A DNA stretch of 64,000 nucleotides from the NCBI GenBank assembly GCA_963732635.1, contig CAVTAL010000035.1, forward strand, positions 310,001 to 374,000, written 5' to 3'. The stretch's first letter is position 1, and each line of letters begins with the position of its first letter. Shown here one piece after another: positions 52,310-63,096 of the stretch. Source of the stretch: JAKFWF01 sp963732635. GTDB taxonomy: Bacteria > Pseudomonadota > Alphaproteobacteria > Rhizobiales > Hyphomicrobiaceae. A model generated the notes under the pieces. It saw only the letters and a list, made by a program, of their open reading frames with translations, did no database searches and was not told the origin of the DNA. A program made the position numbers and the translations under genes.

Positions 52310-53422
52310 TCAAGGACGAGTGGTCGCCACTGCAGTGCCGCCGCCGAAGATCGAGGACAGATTGCGTTGGCGGCCGGTGTCGACATGGACCGACGCCGTC
52401 ATGCCAGCGCGTAATGGCGGCTCGCCGGAGCGTTCGATCAGTTTCAAACGAACGGGCAGCCGCTGGACGACCTTCACCCAGTTGCCCGAGGCATTCTGCG
52501 GCGGCAGAATAGCGAATTCGGCGCCAGTGGCCGGGCTGATGCTTTCGACCGTCGCCTGCCAAACGACATCAGGATAGATGTCGAGCACAATGGTGGCCTT
52601 CTGGCCGACCACGACGTTGGTCAGGTCGGTTTCCTTGAAGTTGGCTTCTACCCACGGCCGATGATCAGCCACTAGCGAGAAAAGTGGCGTCTGTGCCTTG
52701 ATCTGCTCGCCCGGTTGCAGTCGGAAGTTTACCACCACGCCATTCGTCGGCGCCTTGATCTCGGTATAGCCCAGATCGAGCGCGGCCCGGTCGCGCAGTG
52801 CACGCTTCTCGCGAACCACGGCGTAGGTGTCGGTCGGCTTGTCCGGGTTGCCGCCGAGCGCTGCCTCGACGCGGGTGATCCGTTCTCGCAACATGCCGAC
52901 GCGATCCCGCGCCTGTAGCGCATCGCTTTCCGCCTGTTCGAGCTTCGCCGCTGGGCTCACGCCGCGACCCGCAAGGTTCTTTTGCCGCACGACCTGCGCT
53001 TCGAGAAAGTTCAGTCGGCTTTCGGCTTCCTTGAAGTCGCCTTTGGTTTCGCGCAGGCTCGCCTTGGCCTGCTCGACCGTGGCGCGCGCGCTGTCGAGTT
53101 CGGCGTCGGCCTTGGCGAAGGCCAGCTGATATGGCGCGGGATCGAGACGCACGAGCACGTCACCGGCTCGTACAGGGGCATGTTCGCGAACCGCGATTGC
53201 GATGACCCGGCCCTGCACTTCGCTGGCGATCTGGGCGATATCGGCGCGCACGAACGCATTTTCTGTCGAGGCATAGCGCCCGCCCTGCAACCACATCGCC
53301 AAGCTGGCGATGATGACAAGTGCCGGCACGGCAACAAGGAGAATGGCACGCATATAGCGCCGCCAGACACGGTCGCGGACGACTCTCAGCGCATTCACTG
53401 CTGCGGGTGGCGTGTTGGTCAT
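52310..53422 (-). CDS. EmrA-type HlyD-family membrane fusion protein
   Basis: A 370-residue periplasmic adaptor of a tripartite drug efflux system. It has one N-terminal anchor (ILLVAVPALVIIASLAMWL), a biotinyl-lipoyl-like half before and after a long coiled coil (residues about 95-210, ELDSARATVEQAKASLRETK and QAESDALQARDRVGM), and the barrel domain GYTEIKAPTNGVVVNFRLQPGEQI. The start at ATG 53422 overlaps the marR stop by four bases, so marR-emrA is one operon. The partner transporter EmrB is divergent. The export substrate is unknown. Confidence 0.92.
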   Translation of the reverse strand: MTNTPPAAVNALRVVRDRVWRRYMRAILLVAVPALVIIASLAMWLQGGRYASTENAFVRADIAQIASEVQGRVIAIAVREHAPVRAGDVLVRLDPAPYQLAFAKADAELDSARATVEQAKASLRETKGDFKEAESRLNFLEAQVVRQKNLAGRGVSPAAKLEQAESDALQARDRVGMLRERITRVEAALGGNPDKPTDTYAVVREKRALRDRAALDLGYTEIKAPTNGVVVNFRLQPGEQIKAQTPLFSLVADHRPWVEANFKETDLTNVVVGQKATIVLDIYPDVVWQATVESISPATGAEFAILPPQNASGNWVKVVQRLPVRLKLIERSGEPPLRAGMTASVHVDTGRQRNLSSIFGGGTAVATTRP

Positions 53423-53970
53423 GGCGCGACGACCTCGTCGTCAGCTGGTTCGTCATGGGCGGTCGCTGGCGTTGGCACGGCGACTTGGCGGCGAGGCCTT
53501 TGGGCACCGTTTGACTTCGGGGCACGCGGCAGCGGGCCGGCGACGTTCTCGATTAGCTTACCCTTCACCCGCGCAAGCAGCTTGCGCAGTTGCGCCGCCT
53601 CGGTGCGTGATAAGTCGGCGAGAGCATCGTCGACTGTTGCTTCGGCTATCTTCCAGATGCGCTTGTGAACGCGCTCGGCCTCTGGTGTCAGATAGATCCT
53701 GTTGACCCGCCGATCGGTCGCGTGGACACGTCGCGTGACCCAGCCCTTGGCCTCCAAGCGGTCGATCAGTCGTCCGGCAGAAGCCTTTTCGATCTCCATC
53801 ATGTCGGCCAGTTCCGATTGCGATGCGCCGCCGTGGCGGTGCAGCCGTGTCAGCACCATCCATTGGGCTCGGGTGAGACCCAAGGTGCGAACGCGACGGT
53901 CGAACGCTGTGCGCATCAAGCGCGCGACGTCCGAGATCAAGAAGCCGATGTAATCGTCAGGGTTTGACAT
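53419..53970 (-). CDS. MarR-family transcriptional regulator
   Basis: A regulator of 183 residues. Winged-helix features: LGLTRAQWMVLTRLHRHGGASQSELADMMEIEKA, given as recognition-helix elements QSELADMMEIEKASAGRLI, and the wing RRVHATDRRVNRIYLT. A low-complexity tail rich in Pro, Arg and Ala follows residue 150 and is not part of the fold. ATG 53970 (MSNPDDYIGF) is preferred to ATG 54027 because a probable operator lies between them. It is upstream of emrA in an operon and divergent from emrB, as expected of a repressor of the pump. Confidence 0.85.
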   Translation of the reverse strand: MSNPDDYIGFLISDVARLMRTAFDRRVRTLGLTRAQWMVLTRLHRHGGASQSELADMMEIEKASAGRLIDRLEAKGWVTRRVHATDRRVNRIYLTPEAERVHKRIWKIAEATVDDALADLSRTEAAQLRKLLARVKGKLIENVAGPLPRAPKSNGAQRPRRQVAVPTPATAHDEPADDEVVAP

Positions 53971-53992
53971 GCAGTAAAAAGCATACTCCTCG

Positions 53993-54036
53993 GACAATTG
54001 GTAAGCTAGGTTACAATCGCATGACATACCATTGTC
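53993..54036. promoter_or_regulatory. Candidate MarR operator between marR and emrB
   Basis: GACAATTGGTA (53993-54003) and TACCATTGTC (54027-54036) form an inverted repeat with one extra base in the left arm. It lies in the 79 bases between the two divergent starts, where a repressor could control both. Overlap with the promoters is expected but not shown. Confidence 0.45.
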
Positions 54037-54049
54037 TGGGACATGACCC

Positions 54050-55570
54050 GTGCCACTTGATGCCGACGCTCACGCCAACAGTCTGACACCGGGCCGGCGC
54101 TACCTCATTCTGGTTGCGGTGGTGCTTGGATCGTCGCTTTATTCGACGGCGCTGCTGACGACCTCGACCATCCTGCCGCAGATGCAGGGTGCCTTGTCGG
54201 CGACCCAGGATGAAATCGCCTGGGCGATGACCTTCAACATCCTGGCGACCGCGGTGGTGACACCGATGACCGGGTGGTTAGCCGGGCGCTTCGGCACCAA
54301 GACCGTGATGGTCTGGAGCATCCTGGCGTTTTCCGTCGCAACTTTGCTTTGTGGACTGGCCCAGTCGCTCGAAATCCTGGTGCTCTGGCGGATTGCCCAG
54401 GGTGGGTCGGGTGCACCGGTGGTGCCGCTTTCACAGACGATCCTGCTCAACACGTTTCCGCGCTCGCAGCACGGCATGGTGCTGTCGATATTCGGCATGG
54501 CTGTCGGTGTCGCACCGGTATTCGGGCCAGTTGTTGGCGGGTATTTGGCGGAGGCATATAGCTGGCGGTGGTCATTCCATATGCTGGTGCCGTTCGGGCT
54601 GCTGTCATTCGTCCTGTTGCGCCTGGCGCTGCCGACCGACCGCGATTTGGGCAAGGCCCAGTTGGACTGGACTGGATTTCTCGCGCTGGCCACCGCGCTG
54701 GCGGCAGTGCAGTTGGTGCTTGCTCGTGGTGTGCGGCTCGATTGGTTCCAATCGACCGAAATCATAGTCGAGTGCGTCGTGTCGGCGCTGGCCTTCTATG
54801 TTTTTGTCGTTCACTGCCTGTCCTCGAAGGCGCCCTTTATCAACCTGCGTCTGCTGCTCGACCGGAATTATGCAATCGGTCTCCTGCTCGTGACGATTTA
54901 CGGAATGCTGAATTTCACGCCCATGGTGTTGCTGCCGCCATTGCTGCAGCAGCATGTCGGTTTCCCTGATGCACTCGTTGGTCAAGTAATCGGTTGCCGC
55001 GGCGCCGGCATGATGATCGGCTTCATGACGGCAGGCTTCATGGGCAGGCTCGATCCGCGACTCGGCATGGGTCTCGGGTTTTCGCTACTGGCGATCGCTG
55101 GATTTTGGATGGCATCATTCGATCTCAACGTCACCATGCCGATGCTGGTGGTCAACAGTGCATTGCAGGGTTTTGCCGTTGGCGTCATCTGGGTGCCCAT
55201 GTCGGTCGTGGCTTTTGGCACTTTGGATCCGAAGGATCGCGCCGAGGCATCGGCCGTATTCCACCTGCTGCGAAACATTGGATCGAGCTTCTTCATTTCG
55301 TTGTCGGTTGCCGAGATTGTCCGTGCGACCGGGGCGAACTACAGCCGCATGACGGAGATGATTAATCCCTACAACGGAACGCTGTCGTTGCCATGGGCCT
55401 CGGGTGCATGGAATTTCGATTCGGTCGCTGGTCTCGCAAAGGTTGCCAAAGAGATTGGGCGGCAAGCGGCGATGATTGGTTATCTCAACGCATTTGTGAT
55501 GTACACGATCGCTTCCGCTTTGGCGGTGCCGCTGGTTTTGATGATCAGGCGCAAAGCCAAGCCCACATGA
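54050..55570 (+). CDS. EmrB-type DHA2-family drug:H+ antiporter
   Basis: A 506-residue major-facilitator protein with 14 predicted helices, the DHA2 hallmark. Motif A is GWLAGRFGTKTVMVWSI and motif C is GMAVGVAPVFGPVVGGYLAE, both typical of multidrug exporters. GTG 54050 starts the chain (MPLDADAHANSL). It pairs with the divergent EmrA-type adaptor; an outer-membrane TolC partner is not in the window. It converges with the HAD gene (4 bases between stops). Confidence 0.93.
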   Translation: MPLDADAHANSLTPGRRYLILVAVVLGSSLYSTALLTTSTILPQMQGALSATQDEIAWAMTFNILATAVVTPMTGWLAGRFGTKTVMVWSILAFSVATLLCGLAQSLEILVLWRIAQGGSGAPVVPLSQTILLNTFPRSQHGMVLSIFGMAVGVAPVFGPVVGGYLAEAYSWRWSFHMLVPFGLLSFVLLRLALPTDRDLGKAQLDWTGFLALATALAAVQLVLARGVRLDWFQSTEIIVECVVSALAFYVFVVHCLSSKAPFINLRLLLDRNYAIGLLLVTIYGMLNFTPMVLLPPLLQQHVGFPDALVGQVIGCRGAGMMIGFMTAGFMGRLDPRLGMGLGFSLLAIAGFWMASFDLNVTMPMLVVNSALQGFAVGVIWVPMSVVAFGTLDPKDRAEASAVFHLLRNIGSSFFISLSVAEIVRATGANYSRMTEMINPYNGTLSLPWASGAWNFDSVAGLAKVAKEIGRQAAMIGYLNAFVMYTIASALAVPLVLMIRRKAKPT

Positions 55571-55574
55571 AAGA

Positions 55575-56282
55575 TCAAGCGCCGAACAAAGCTGCTTCGA
55601 GATCGCGGATGCTGTCGAGACAAAGGTCGCAGGCAGCTTCGAGGTCAGACCGACTGCTGGTGCCTGTGAGCACGCCGATGCGCAGTCCGGCCCCTCCGGC
55701 GGCGGCCATTTCCATGTCGTGCAGATTGTCGCCGACAACAGCGATGCGACGTGGCGCGAGTTGGCTGTGCGCGGCGAATGCATCGAGCATGCCGGCCGAT
55801 GGTTTGGTGCCAAAGCCACTGTCCCAGCCGGCGATGAAGTCGACATCGCCGCCGAAGTCAAAACGCTCGACGGTCATTCGGATGGCTGTTTCACTGTCGC
55901 TGCTGGCGATGCCGAGCGCGAGATCGCGAGCTTTCAAACTTCGAAAGAATTTTCGCAGGTCGGTGACGGGGACGACTGTCGCAACGCCCGACCGGAAGAT
56001 CTCGTCGATCGCGACGGTGAGTTCGGTGAGTGCAAAAGTGCTACCCGCTGCAATGAAGCCGCAGGCGATCTCGTGCGTACTGCCGGCGGCGAGAAGCGAG
56101 CCCGTCTCGACCTTGCCGGACAGTTTGTCGAAGCCATTGGCGGCGAGGATCCGGTCAGCCAGACCCTGATCCCCCCGGGCGGCGTGCAGGGCGACGCGCT
56201 GGTTAAGCGGCCCCCAGCTAAGGTGATAGTCGAGCAGCGTGCCGTCCTTGTCGAACAGGATGCCTTTGATGTCGGGCTTCAA
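55575..56282 (-). CDS. HAD-superfamily hydrolase
   Basis: A 235-residue HAD phosphatase of the phosphoglycolate-phosphatase-like (subclass I) type. Motif I is ILFDKDGTLLD with the nucleophile Asp, motif II is LGIASSD, motif III the Lys in FGTKPSAG and motif IV is VVGDNLHDME. The cap domain lies at about residues 20-110. Start ATG 56282 overlaps the GMC oxidoreductase stop by four bases, so the two are an operon. The substrate is unknown. Phosphonatase activity is not indicated, because that subfamily has a cap lysine that I do not see here. Confidence 0.9.
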   Translation of the reverse strand: MKPDIKGILFDKDGTLLDYHLSWGPLNQRVALHAARGDQGLADRILAANGFDKLSGKVETGSLLAAGSTHEIACGFIAAGSTFALTELTVAIDEIFRSGVATVVPVTDLRKFFRSLKARDLALGIASSDSETAIRMTVERFDFGGDVDFIAGWDSGFGTKPSAGMLDAFAAHSQLAPRRIAVVGDNLHDMEMAAAGGAGLRIGVLTGTSSRSDLEAACDLCLDSIRDLEAALFGA

Positions 56283-57915
56283 GCTGTGGCCTCGATCGTT
56301 GGTGACGCAATGCGCCCGAGGATATGGTCCGCTGCCTTCTCGCCGACCATGATCGAGGGGGCATTTAGATTACCATAGGTGATCTGCGGGAAAATCGAGC
56401 TGTCGGCAACCCGTAGACCCTGAACCCCGATGACCCGGCAGGCTGAAATCGACGACCGCTTGCGGGTCGCCGGCATCGCCCATGCGACAGGTACCGCACG
56501 GGTGGTAGGCGCTCTCGATGTGCTCACGCAGGAAAGCATCGAGCTCCTCATCGGATTGCGCGGCGATGCCTGGTGATATCTCGGCCCCTGCGAAGCGGGC
56601 GAGTGCGGGTTGTCCGACGACGCGTCGCACCAGGCGGATGGCATTGCGGAAATCTACCCAATCCTGATTGTCCGACATGTAGTTGAATTGGATCGCCGGT
56701 GCCGCGAGGGGATCGGGCGATTTCAAACGTACGTCGCCGCGCGACGCCGAGCGCATTGGACCGGCATGCACCTGGAAGCCATGCCCAGCGGTGGGGGCAT
56801 AGCCATCGTAGCGGATCGCCGCCGGCAGGAAGTGTAGTTGGACATCGGGGTAGGGCACGGTCGGGTGCGAGCGGATGAACGCGCCGGCCTCGAAATGATT
56901 GCTGGCGCCGTCGCCTGTCGCGGTCAGCAGCCACTGCAATCCGATCCTGGCTTTCGACAACAGTCCGAGGCGACTGTTGAGAGTGAGTGGCTCGAGGCAC
57001 TTGTACTGGACGTAGACCTCGAGATGATCCTGCAGGTTGCGTCCGACACCTGGCCGGTCGGCCAGCACATCGATGCCGTGTGCCTTGAGGTCGGCTGCCG
57101 GACCGATGCCGGACAGCAATAGCAGTTTAGGTGCGTTGAAAGCCGAAGCGGTGATGATGACCTCGCGCGTGGTCACGGCAACGTTTCGCCGGCCGTTGCG
57201 CTCGAACGCGACCCCGACGGCGCGCTGGCCTTCGAACAGTATGCGTGTCGCCAAACCACGCACCAGACGCAGGTTCGGTCGCTTCAACGCGGGTTTCAGA
57301 TAGGCATCGGCGGCCGACCATCGCCGCCCTTGCCAGATAGTCCGGTCGAACGGTCCAAATCCCTCCTGCTGAGTGCCGTTGTAGTCGGGCGTGGTCGGGA
57401 AACCGGCTTGCCGGCCGGCGTCGATGAAAGCGTTGAACAGCGGGTTGGCAAGGGTGCCACGCGTGACATGCACCGGGCCGGAAGTGCCGCGCGACGCCGG
57501 CTTCGCCGCCATGGGATGTTTCCAGTCGTTGAAAGTAAGGGGCGACGTCACGTGCGCTCCAGCCTTTGGCGCCCAGCCGGGCCCAGGCATCGAAGTCATC
57601 GTCGTGCCCGCGCACGTAGACCATGCCGTTGATCGAAGACGAACCACCGATCACCTTGCCGCGTGGCGCCGCCAGTGACCGTCCCCCCAGGTGTGGCTCG
57701 GCTTCGGTGCGGTAGCCCCAGTCGTAATTGCGCATGTTCAATGGGTAGGACAGGGCCGCCGGCATGGCGATCAGAGGTCCGAAATCACTGCCGCCGTGCT
57801 CGATTACGACCACCCGATTACGACCGTCCTCGGACAGCCGTGCCGCCAGCGCGCAACCGGCAGAACCGGCGCCGATGATGATGTAGTCAGCGATGATTTC
57901 GGGGTTGGCGGCCAT
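56279..57915 (-). pseudogene. GMC-family FAD oxidoreductase (choline dehydrogenase-like), two frameshifts
   Basis: A glucose-methanol-choline oxidoreductase of about 545 residues when corrected. Segment 1 (from ATG 57915) has the FAD motif DYIIIGAGSAGCALAARLSED and GKVIGGSSSINGMVYVRG. One extra G near 57490 shifts the frame after ETSHGGEAG, which resumes as SRGTSGPVHVTRGTLANP. Segment 2 continues to the catalytic His region YHPCGTCRMG. A second extra base near 56442 (AGCCTGCCGG for AGCTGCCGG) shifts to CRVIGVQGLRVADSS and the last GNLNAPSIMVGEKAAD. The stop overlaps the HAD start. Substrate unknown: alcohols or choline-like compounds. Confidence 0.87.
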
Positions 57916-58068
57916 TCGGTGGGTCGGGACTCATCGTGCTGCGTGTTCAATTCGAATTCGGGCTATTGCCACGGTGAAGGTGAGCTCTTTTTCGCCTGCC
58001 GCCTTGACAAGCGGAAGGACGCCTTGCGACGCTTCCTGTCGACCACCCGCCCATCCGACAAGGACATC

Positions 58069-58914
58069 ATGGGGATCTACCTCCGGCCGACAACACTGAC
58101 CCATGCGCTCGAATGCCGGGCGGCCGGCGCGGAAATCCTGGCCGGCGGCACGGATTTCTGGCCCGTGCGCGTCGGCAACCCGACATATATCACGCCTTCA
58201 TCCGTAATTCTCGACATTGGCGCGGTCGCCTGTTTGCGCGGTATCACCCGGACGGTCGGTCAATGGCGGCTCGGGGCACTGGTCACATGGACCGAAATCG
58301 CGGATGCGCCGCTGCCGATGGCTTTCCGCGCGCTGCAGATGACGGCGCGCGAAGTTGGCGGCCGGCAGATCCAAAATTGCGGCACCATCGCCGGCAATCT
58401 GTGCAATGCGTCTCCGGCTGCTGATAGTGTCCCGGCGCTGCTGGCGCTCGGTGCGTCGGTGGAGTTGGCCAGTCTCGAAGGTATTCGCAGCATGCCATTG
58501 GCGGAGTTCCTGGTCGGGCCGAGGCGAACGGCGTTGCGGCCCAACGAAGTGATGACCGCAGTGCTGGTGCCGGCGCCGCACCCGCAAGCGCGCTCGCATT
58601 ACATCAAACTCGGAGCACGCAAGTATCAATTGATATCGGTGGTAATGGGGGCGGCGGTTGTCCGCATTGATGCCGGCAAGGTGGTCGAGGCCGCACTCGC
58701 GCTCGGCGCCTGTTCGCCGGTGGCCATGCGATTGCCGGAGTTGGAAGCCGCAGTGATTGGCGCGGAGGTAAGCGAACTCGCTCGGTTGCCGACGGCTGCT
58801 CATCTGGCGGGACTTGCGCCAATAGAAGACGTTCGCGCCGATGCCATTTATAGGCGTGAGGCGGCGTTGGTCGTTGCGCGCCGGTTGTTGGCTGAATTCA
58901 CGGGCGAGGTATGA
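58069..58914 (+). CDS. FAD-binding subunit of a molybdenum hydroxylase (xanthine dehydrogenase subunit M type)
   Basis: A 281-residue CoxM/XdhB-like FAD subunit. The FAD-binding elements are EILAGGTDFWP and NCGTIAGNLCNASPAADSVPALLALGA; the last part is the CO-dehydrogenase flavoprotein C-terminal domain (KLGARKYQLISVVMGAAVV). ATG 58069 is preceded by AAGGA. The stop overlaps the next gene by four bases (ATGA). It passes electrons from the 2Fe-2S clusters of the partner to an acceptor such as NAD. Open reading to the left (from 57691) overlaps the divergent GMC gene and is not used. Confidence 0.9.
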   Translation: MGIYLRPTTLTHALECRAAGAEILAGGTDFWPVRVGNPTYITPSSVILDIGAVACLRGITRTVGQWRLGALVTWTEIADAPLPMAFRALQMTAREVGGRQIQNCGTIAGNLCNASPAADSVPALLALGASVELASLEGIRSMPLAEFLVGPRRTALRPNEVMTAVLVPAPHPQARSHYIKLGARKYQLISVVMGAAVVRIDAGKVVEAALALGACSPVAMRLPELEAAVIGAEVSELARLPTAAHLAGLAPIEDVRADAIYRREAALVVARRLLAEFTGEV

Positions 58915-61662
58915 ATCGCATGCCTCCCGCCACCCCAATCACCTTCGAAGTCAACGGTGCGCCACGCAAGTTCCTCGGTGATCCGGCGACGCGGCTGACC
59001 GATGTTTTGCGTGAGGCGCTCGGTTTCACCGGCACCAAGGTCGGCTGCAACGCCGGCGACTGCGGCGCTTGCACAGTTTTGATGGATGGTCGCGAGGTTT
59101 GCGCCTGCCTGGTCGCCGCCGGTCAGTGCGCTGGCGCTTCGATAATCACCGTCGAAGGTCTGGCGGCGGATGGTAGCCTCGCTCCGCTGCAGAAAGCATT
59201 TTTGGCGCATGGCGCCGCCCAATGCGGCATTTGCACGCCCGGCATGCTGATGGCCGCGAGCGGCCTGCTGGTTCGAAATCCGAAGCCAACCAAATCGGAG
59301 GTGGAGGACGCGCTTGGTGGCGTACTTTGCAGATGCACCGGCTACCAGAAGATAGTCGAGGCGATACTCGATGTTGACCGCTTCGGGAGCACAAGGGCGG
59401 ACCCCGTTGACTCGTGCACGGCTGTCGGAAAGTCGCTGGCGAAGGTGGATGGCATCGCCAAACTCACCGGCACCGAGCGCTATGGCGACGACGCCGTGCC
59501 GACTGATGCCCTGCGGGTTCGCGTGATCCGCTCGCCGCATGCACGGGCGACGTTCACGATGGCCGATATCGGCGGGATCAGGTCCAGATATCCCGAAATA
59601 ATGGTGCTCACCGCAGCCGACGTGCCGAACAACGGACACGGCATCTATCCAGACATCAAGGATCAGCCGATCTTTGCCGATGGCCACGTTCGCTATCGCG
59701 GCGAGGCGGTCGCGGCACTGGTCGGAACGCCGGCTGCGCTCGCGGCGGTCGCCAACGTGCCGTTTCCCGTTTGCTATGAACCGCTGCCACCGATCAGTGG
59801 CATCGATGCCGCCAAGGCAGCGAACGCGGTGCAATTGCACGCCAACCGTGCCGGGAACGTTTTGGCCGATGGCGGCGTGCGGTGTGGTGATATCGACGCG
59901 GCCTTCGCCAAGGCAGCCCATGTTGCCGAGGTCGTCAACGAGACGAGTTTCGTTGAGCATGCCTACATCGAGCCCGAAGCGGGCTGGGCGATAAGGCGCG
60001 GCGATACGATTGAACTGCATGTCTCGACCCAAACGCCATATCAGCACCGTGACGAGACGGCACGCGTGCTTGGCTTGCCCAAGGACGCGATCCGCCTGAT
60101 CCCGAGTGCCTGTGGCGGCGGTTTCGGCGGCAAGCTCGATCTCAACGTTCATCCAATTGTCGCACTCGCTGCATGGAAAACCGGCAAGCCGGTTGCCTAC
60201 GCATATTCGCGGCCCGAAAGCATGGCGGCCTCGACCAAGCGGCATCCGGCGCGGGTGCAGGTGAAGGCGACTTGCGGTTCGAACGGCCGCCTTACCGGGT
60301 TTTGGTCGCACGCCGAACTCGATACCGGTGCCTATGCGAGTTGGGGGCCGACGGTCGCCAATCGCGTGCCGGTGCATGCGAGTGGTCCTTATGTTGTGCC
60401 GAACGCATCGACCCGCGGCACAGCCTATTTCACGAACGCACCGCCGTCTGGAGCATTCCGTGGCTTTGGCGTGCCGCAAAGTGCGATTGCCAGCGAAGCC
60501 GCAATGGATATTCTGGCCGACAAACTCGGCATGGACTGGCTGGAGTTTCGTCGTCTCAACGCATTGCGCGCTGGCAATGTTACGACGACTGGGCAAGTTC
60601 TTGATCGCTCGGTCGGCGTTGTCGAATCGATTGATGCGGTGGAGACTTACTGGCGCGATTGGACGTCGCAGGCCGATACCTTTAACTCAGGTTCCACAAT
60701 CCTGAGACGCGGCGTCGGTATCGCCTGCTCGTGGTACGGCATCGGCAATACGTCGCTGTCGAACCCATCCGAGATGCGGGTCGGCATCGACGTCGGCAGG
60801 TGTGGTGACGCTCTACAGCGGCGCGGTCGATATCGGTCAGGGCTCGAACACCATCATGGTGCAGATTGCCGCCGATGCGCTCGGTGTCCCAGTGGCAAGC
60901 ATCCGGTTGGTCTCGGGCGACACCGGTTTGACGCCTGACGCCGGCAAGACGAGTGCATCGCGACAGACGTTCGTGTCCGGCCGCGCATGCCAACTCGCGG
61001 CGCTCGATCTCAGGCGGCAATTGTTCGCGTTGGCCGGCGCGCCGAGCGACCTCGTCGAGGATGCCTCAGTGCGTTTTGCAATCGAGGGTGGCGAAATCTC
61101 GATCGCGACGTTGTCGACAACCCACCGCTGCCGACTCGATACACCGTTAATGGGCAGCGGCCGCTTCGATCCGCCTACCACGCCGCTCGATGCGAACGGT
61201 CAGGGTAACCCCTATGCCTGCTACGGCTTCGCAACCCAGGTGGCGCTGGTCGAAGTCGACGTTGAGTTGGGCCTCACGCGCGTTTTGAAAATTGCCGCCG
61301 CGCATGATGTTGGCCGGGCCATCAATCCGCAGCAGGTAGAAGGGCAGATCCAGGGCGGTATCGCGCAAGGGCTCGGCCTAGCGCTGATGGAAGAGTTCAT
61401 TCCAGGCCGCACCGAGAACCTGCATGACTATTTGATCCCGACGGTCGGCGACATGCCGGAAATGACCTGCATCATCATCGAGGCGCCGGCCGTCGACGGG
61501 CCGTTTGGCGCCAAGGGGGTCGGCGAGCCGGCGCTGATCTCGACCGCGCCGGCGATTTTCGGTGGCATATTCAAGGCCTGCGGCGTTCGCGTGCAAAAGG
61601 TGCCGGTATTGCCGCATAGGCTGCGCGAGGCACTGCGCGCGAAAGAGGGACGCGGGCCATGA
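58911..61662 (+). pseudogene. Fused 2Fe-2S and molybdopterin subunit of a molybdenum hydroxylase, frameshifted
   Basis: One polypeptide of about 917 residues when corrected. Residues 1-155 are the two-cluster ferredoxin part, with Cys ligands in GCNAGDCGACTVLMDG, CGICTPGM and CRCTGYQ. From about 170 it is the molybdopterin large subunit (AKLTGTERYGDDAV, ACGGGFGGKLD, GAFRGFGVPQSA). At about 60803 one extra base breaks the frame (GGCAGGTGTGGTGACG); it resumes as VVTLYSGAVDIGQGSNT and runs to GAKGVGEPALI with the active-site Glu. The fusion of small and large subunits is a less common arrangement. The substrate is probably an N-heterocycle; xanthine is not shown. The stop overlaps the next gene by four bases. 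Confidence 0.88.
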
Positions 61663-63096
61663 GCGATACGGCAACAACCGACGAACCGATCCGCTGCGAC
61701 GCCTGCCCGGTGCTCTGCCGGATTCGTCGTGGCAAGACCGGCGCCTGCGATCGCTATGGCAACGTCGATGGCAACTTGGTCCGCACCGATCCGCTGGTGC
61801 TGCTTGACCATGCGGTGTCGCAAGGACAGCAGCCGGTTCGCTTTCTCGATCGCGAGCAGGATTGGGACGGCACTATTTTTCGCGGGCCGGCGGTGACCGT
61901 GACCGGTGTCGGCGCCACCACCACTTATCCCGACTACAAACCGGCGCCGTTCATCGTGTCGAGCCAAGTACAGGGCGTCGATTTCGTCACGGTGGTGACC
62001 GAAGGCATCTTCAGCTACTGCGGCGTCAAGGTGAAGATCGATACTGACCGCTTCATCGGTCCTGAGACAGCTGCGGTGCGCGTCGGTGGTGAACAGATCG
62101 GCCATGTGACTACGCACGAATACGGCTCGCAGATGCTGTCGCTCGGCGGCGTGCATCATCTGACCGGCGGCTCGAAGGCCGAAGGCAACGTCACCTGCGA
62201 TGCCCTGATGAAGCTCTGCAACAAGGAAGCAGTGGAACTCGTCATCGATGGCGGTTCGACAGTGGTGGTGCAGGCCAACCGCGCGCCGATCATCGACGGC
62301 GCTGCGGAACAGCGTATGCGGGTCGGCTGCGGCTCGGCGGTCACGGGGATTTTCGCCAAGCAATGGTTGGGGCTCGCCGACGAAGTGGTTGTCGTCGACG
62401 AGCACATCACCGGCGTGTTCACCGAACATCAGGCCGGCCGACTGCTCGACGTGCGTCCCTCCGGACTGAAGATCCGTGGCCGTAAATCGACGCCGGGCCG
62501 CTACTTCAAGGTGGCGGAGCCGGGCCTCGGCTGGGGCGGCACAAATCTCAAGGACCCACTCGAAATCATCAAGGGCTTCGATGCCAAGACGGCGTGGCCG
62601 GGCATGCGGCTGTTCATGGTCTCGACCACCGGCGAGCATCACGGCTGGTACGTGCTCGACGAGGCGCTCGATTCCGCGTCAGGCCGACCCGCCCATCGCC
62701 ATCACCAAGCTTGTCGAACGCATCGCCGAGAATTGCGAACCGGCGCTGTCGACCGTGCTGTTCATGGGCGGCGCCGGCGGTAGCCTGCGTGCCGGCGTCA
62801 CCGAAAATCCGGTGCGACTGACGAAGTCGGTGAAGGATCGGTTGACCCGCGTCACTTGCGGCGGTGCGCCGGCCTACGTCTGGCCCGGCGGCGGCATCAC
62901 CGTGATGGTCGACGTGGCGTCGATGCCAGACAAGTCGGCCGGCTATGTACCGACGCCGGCGCTGGTGTTCCCGATGGAATTCACGCTGCGGCTGTCGGAC
63001 TATGCCGAGATGGGCGGCCATATGGATCAAGTGGTCACCCTCGAATCGGTCAAGGCGCGCAGCGATGTCGTGCACTTGTCGGGAGAGCGCGGATGA
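61659..63096 (+). pseudogene. 6-hydroxynicotinate-reductase-like protein, frameshifted
   Basis: About 479 residues when corrected. The N-terminus has a four-Cys motif (RCDACPVLCRIRRGKTGACDRYG) like a metal or Fe-S site. The body resembles proteins annotated as 6-hydroxynicotinate reductase (Hnr) in Bradyrhizobium and relatives: ITGVFTEHQAGRLLDVRPSG and KSTPGRYFKVAEPGLGWGGTN. A +1 shift at about 62685 breaks the frame near EALDS; the next frame continues PPIAITKLVERIAEN to VVHLSGERG. The ATGA overlaps at both ends tie it to the Mo-hydroxylase and UPF0280 genes. Its ring-reduction role is from family annotation, not proven. Confidence 0.78.
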
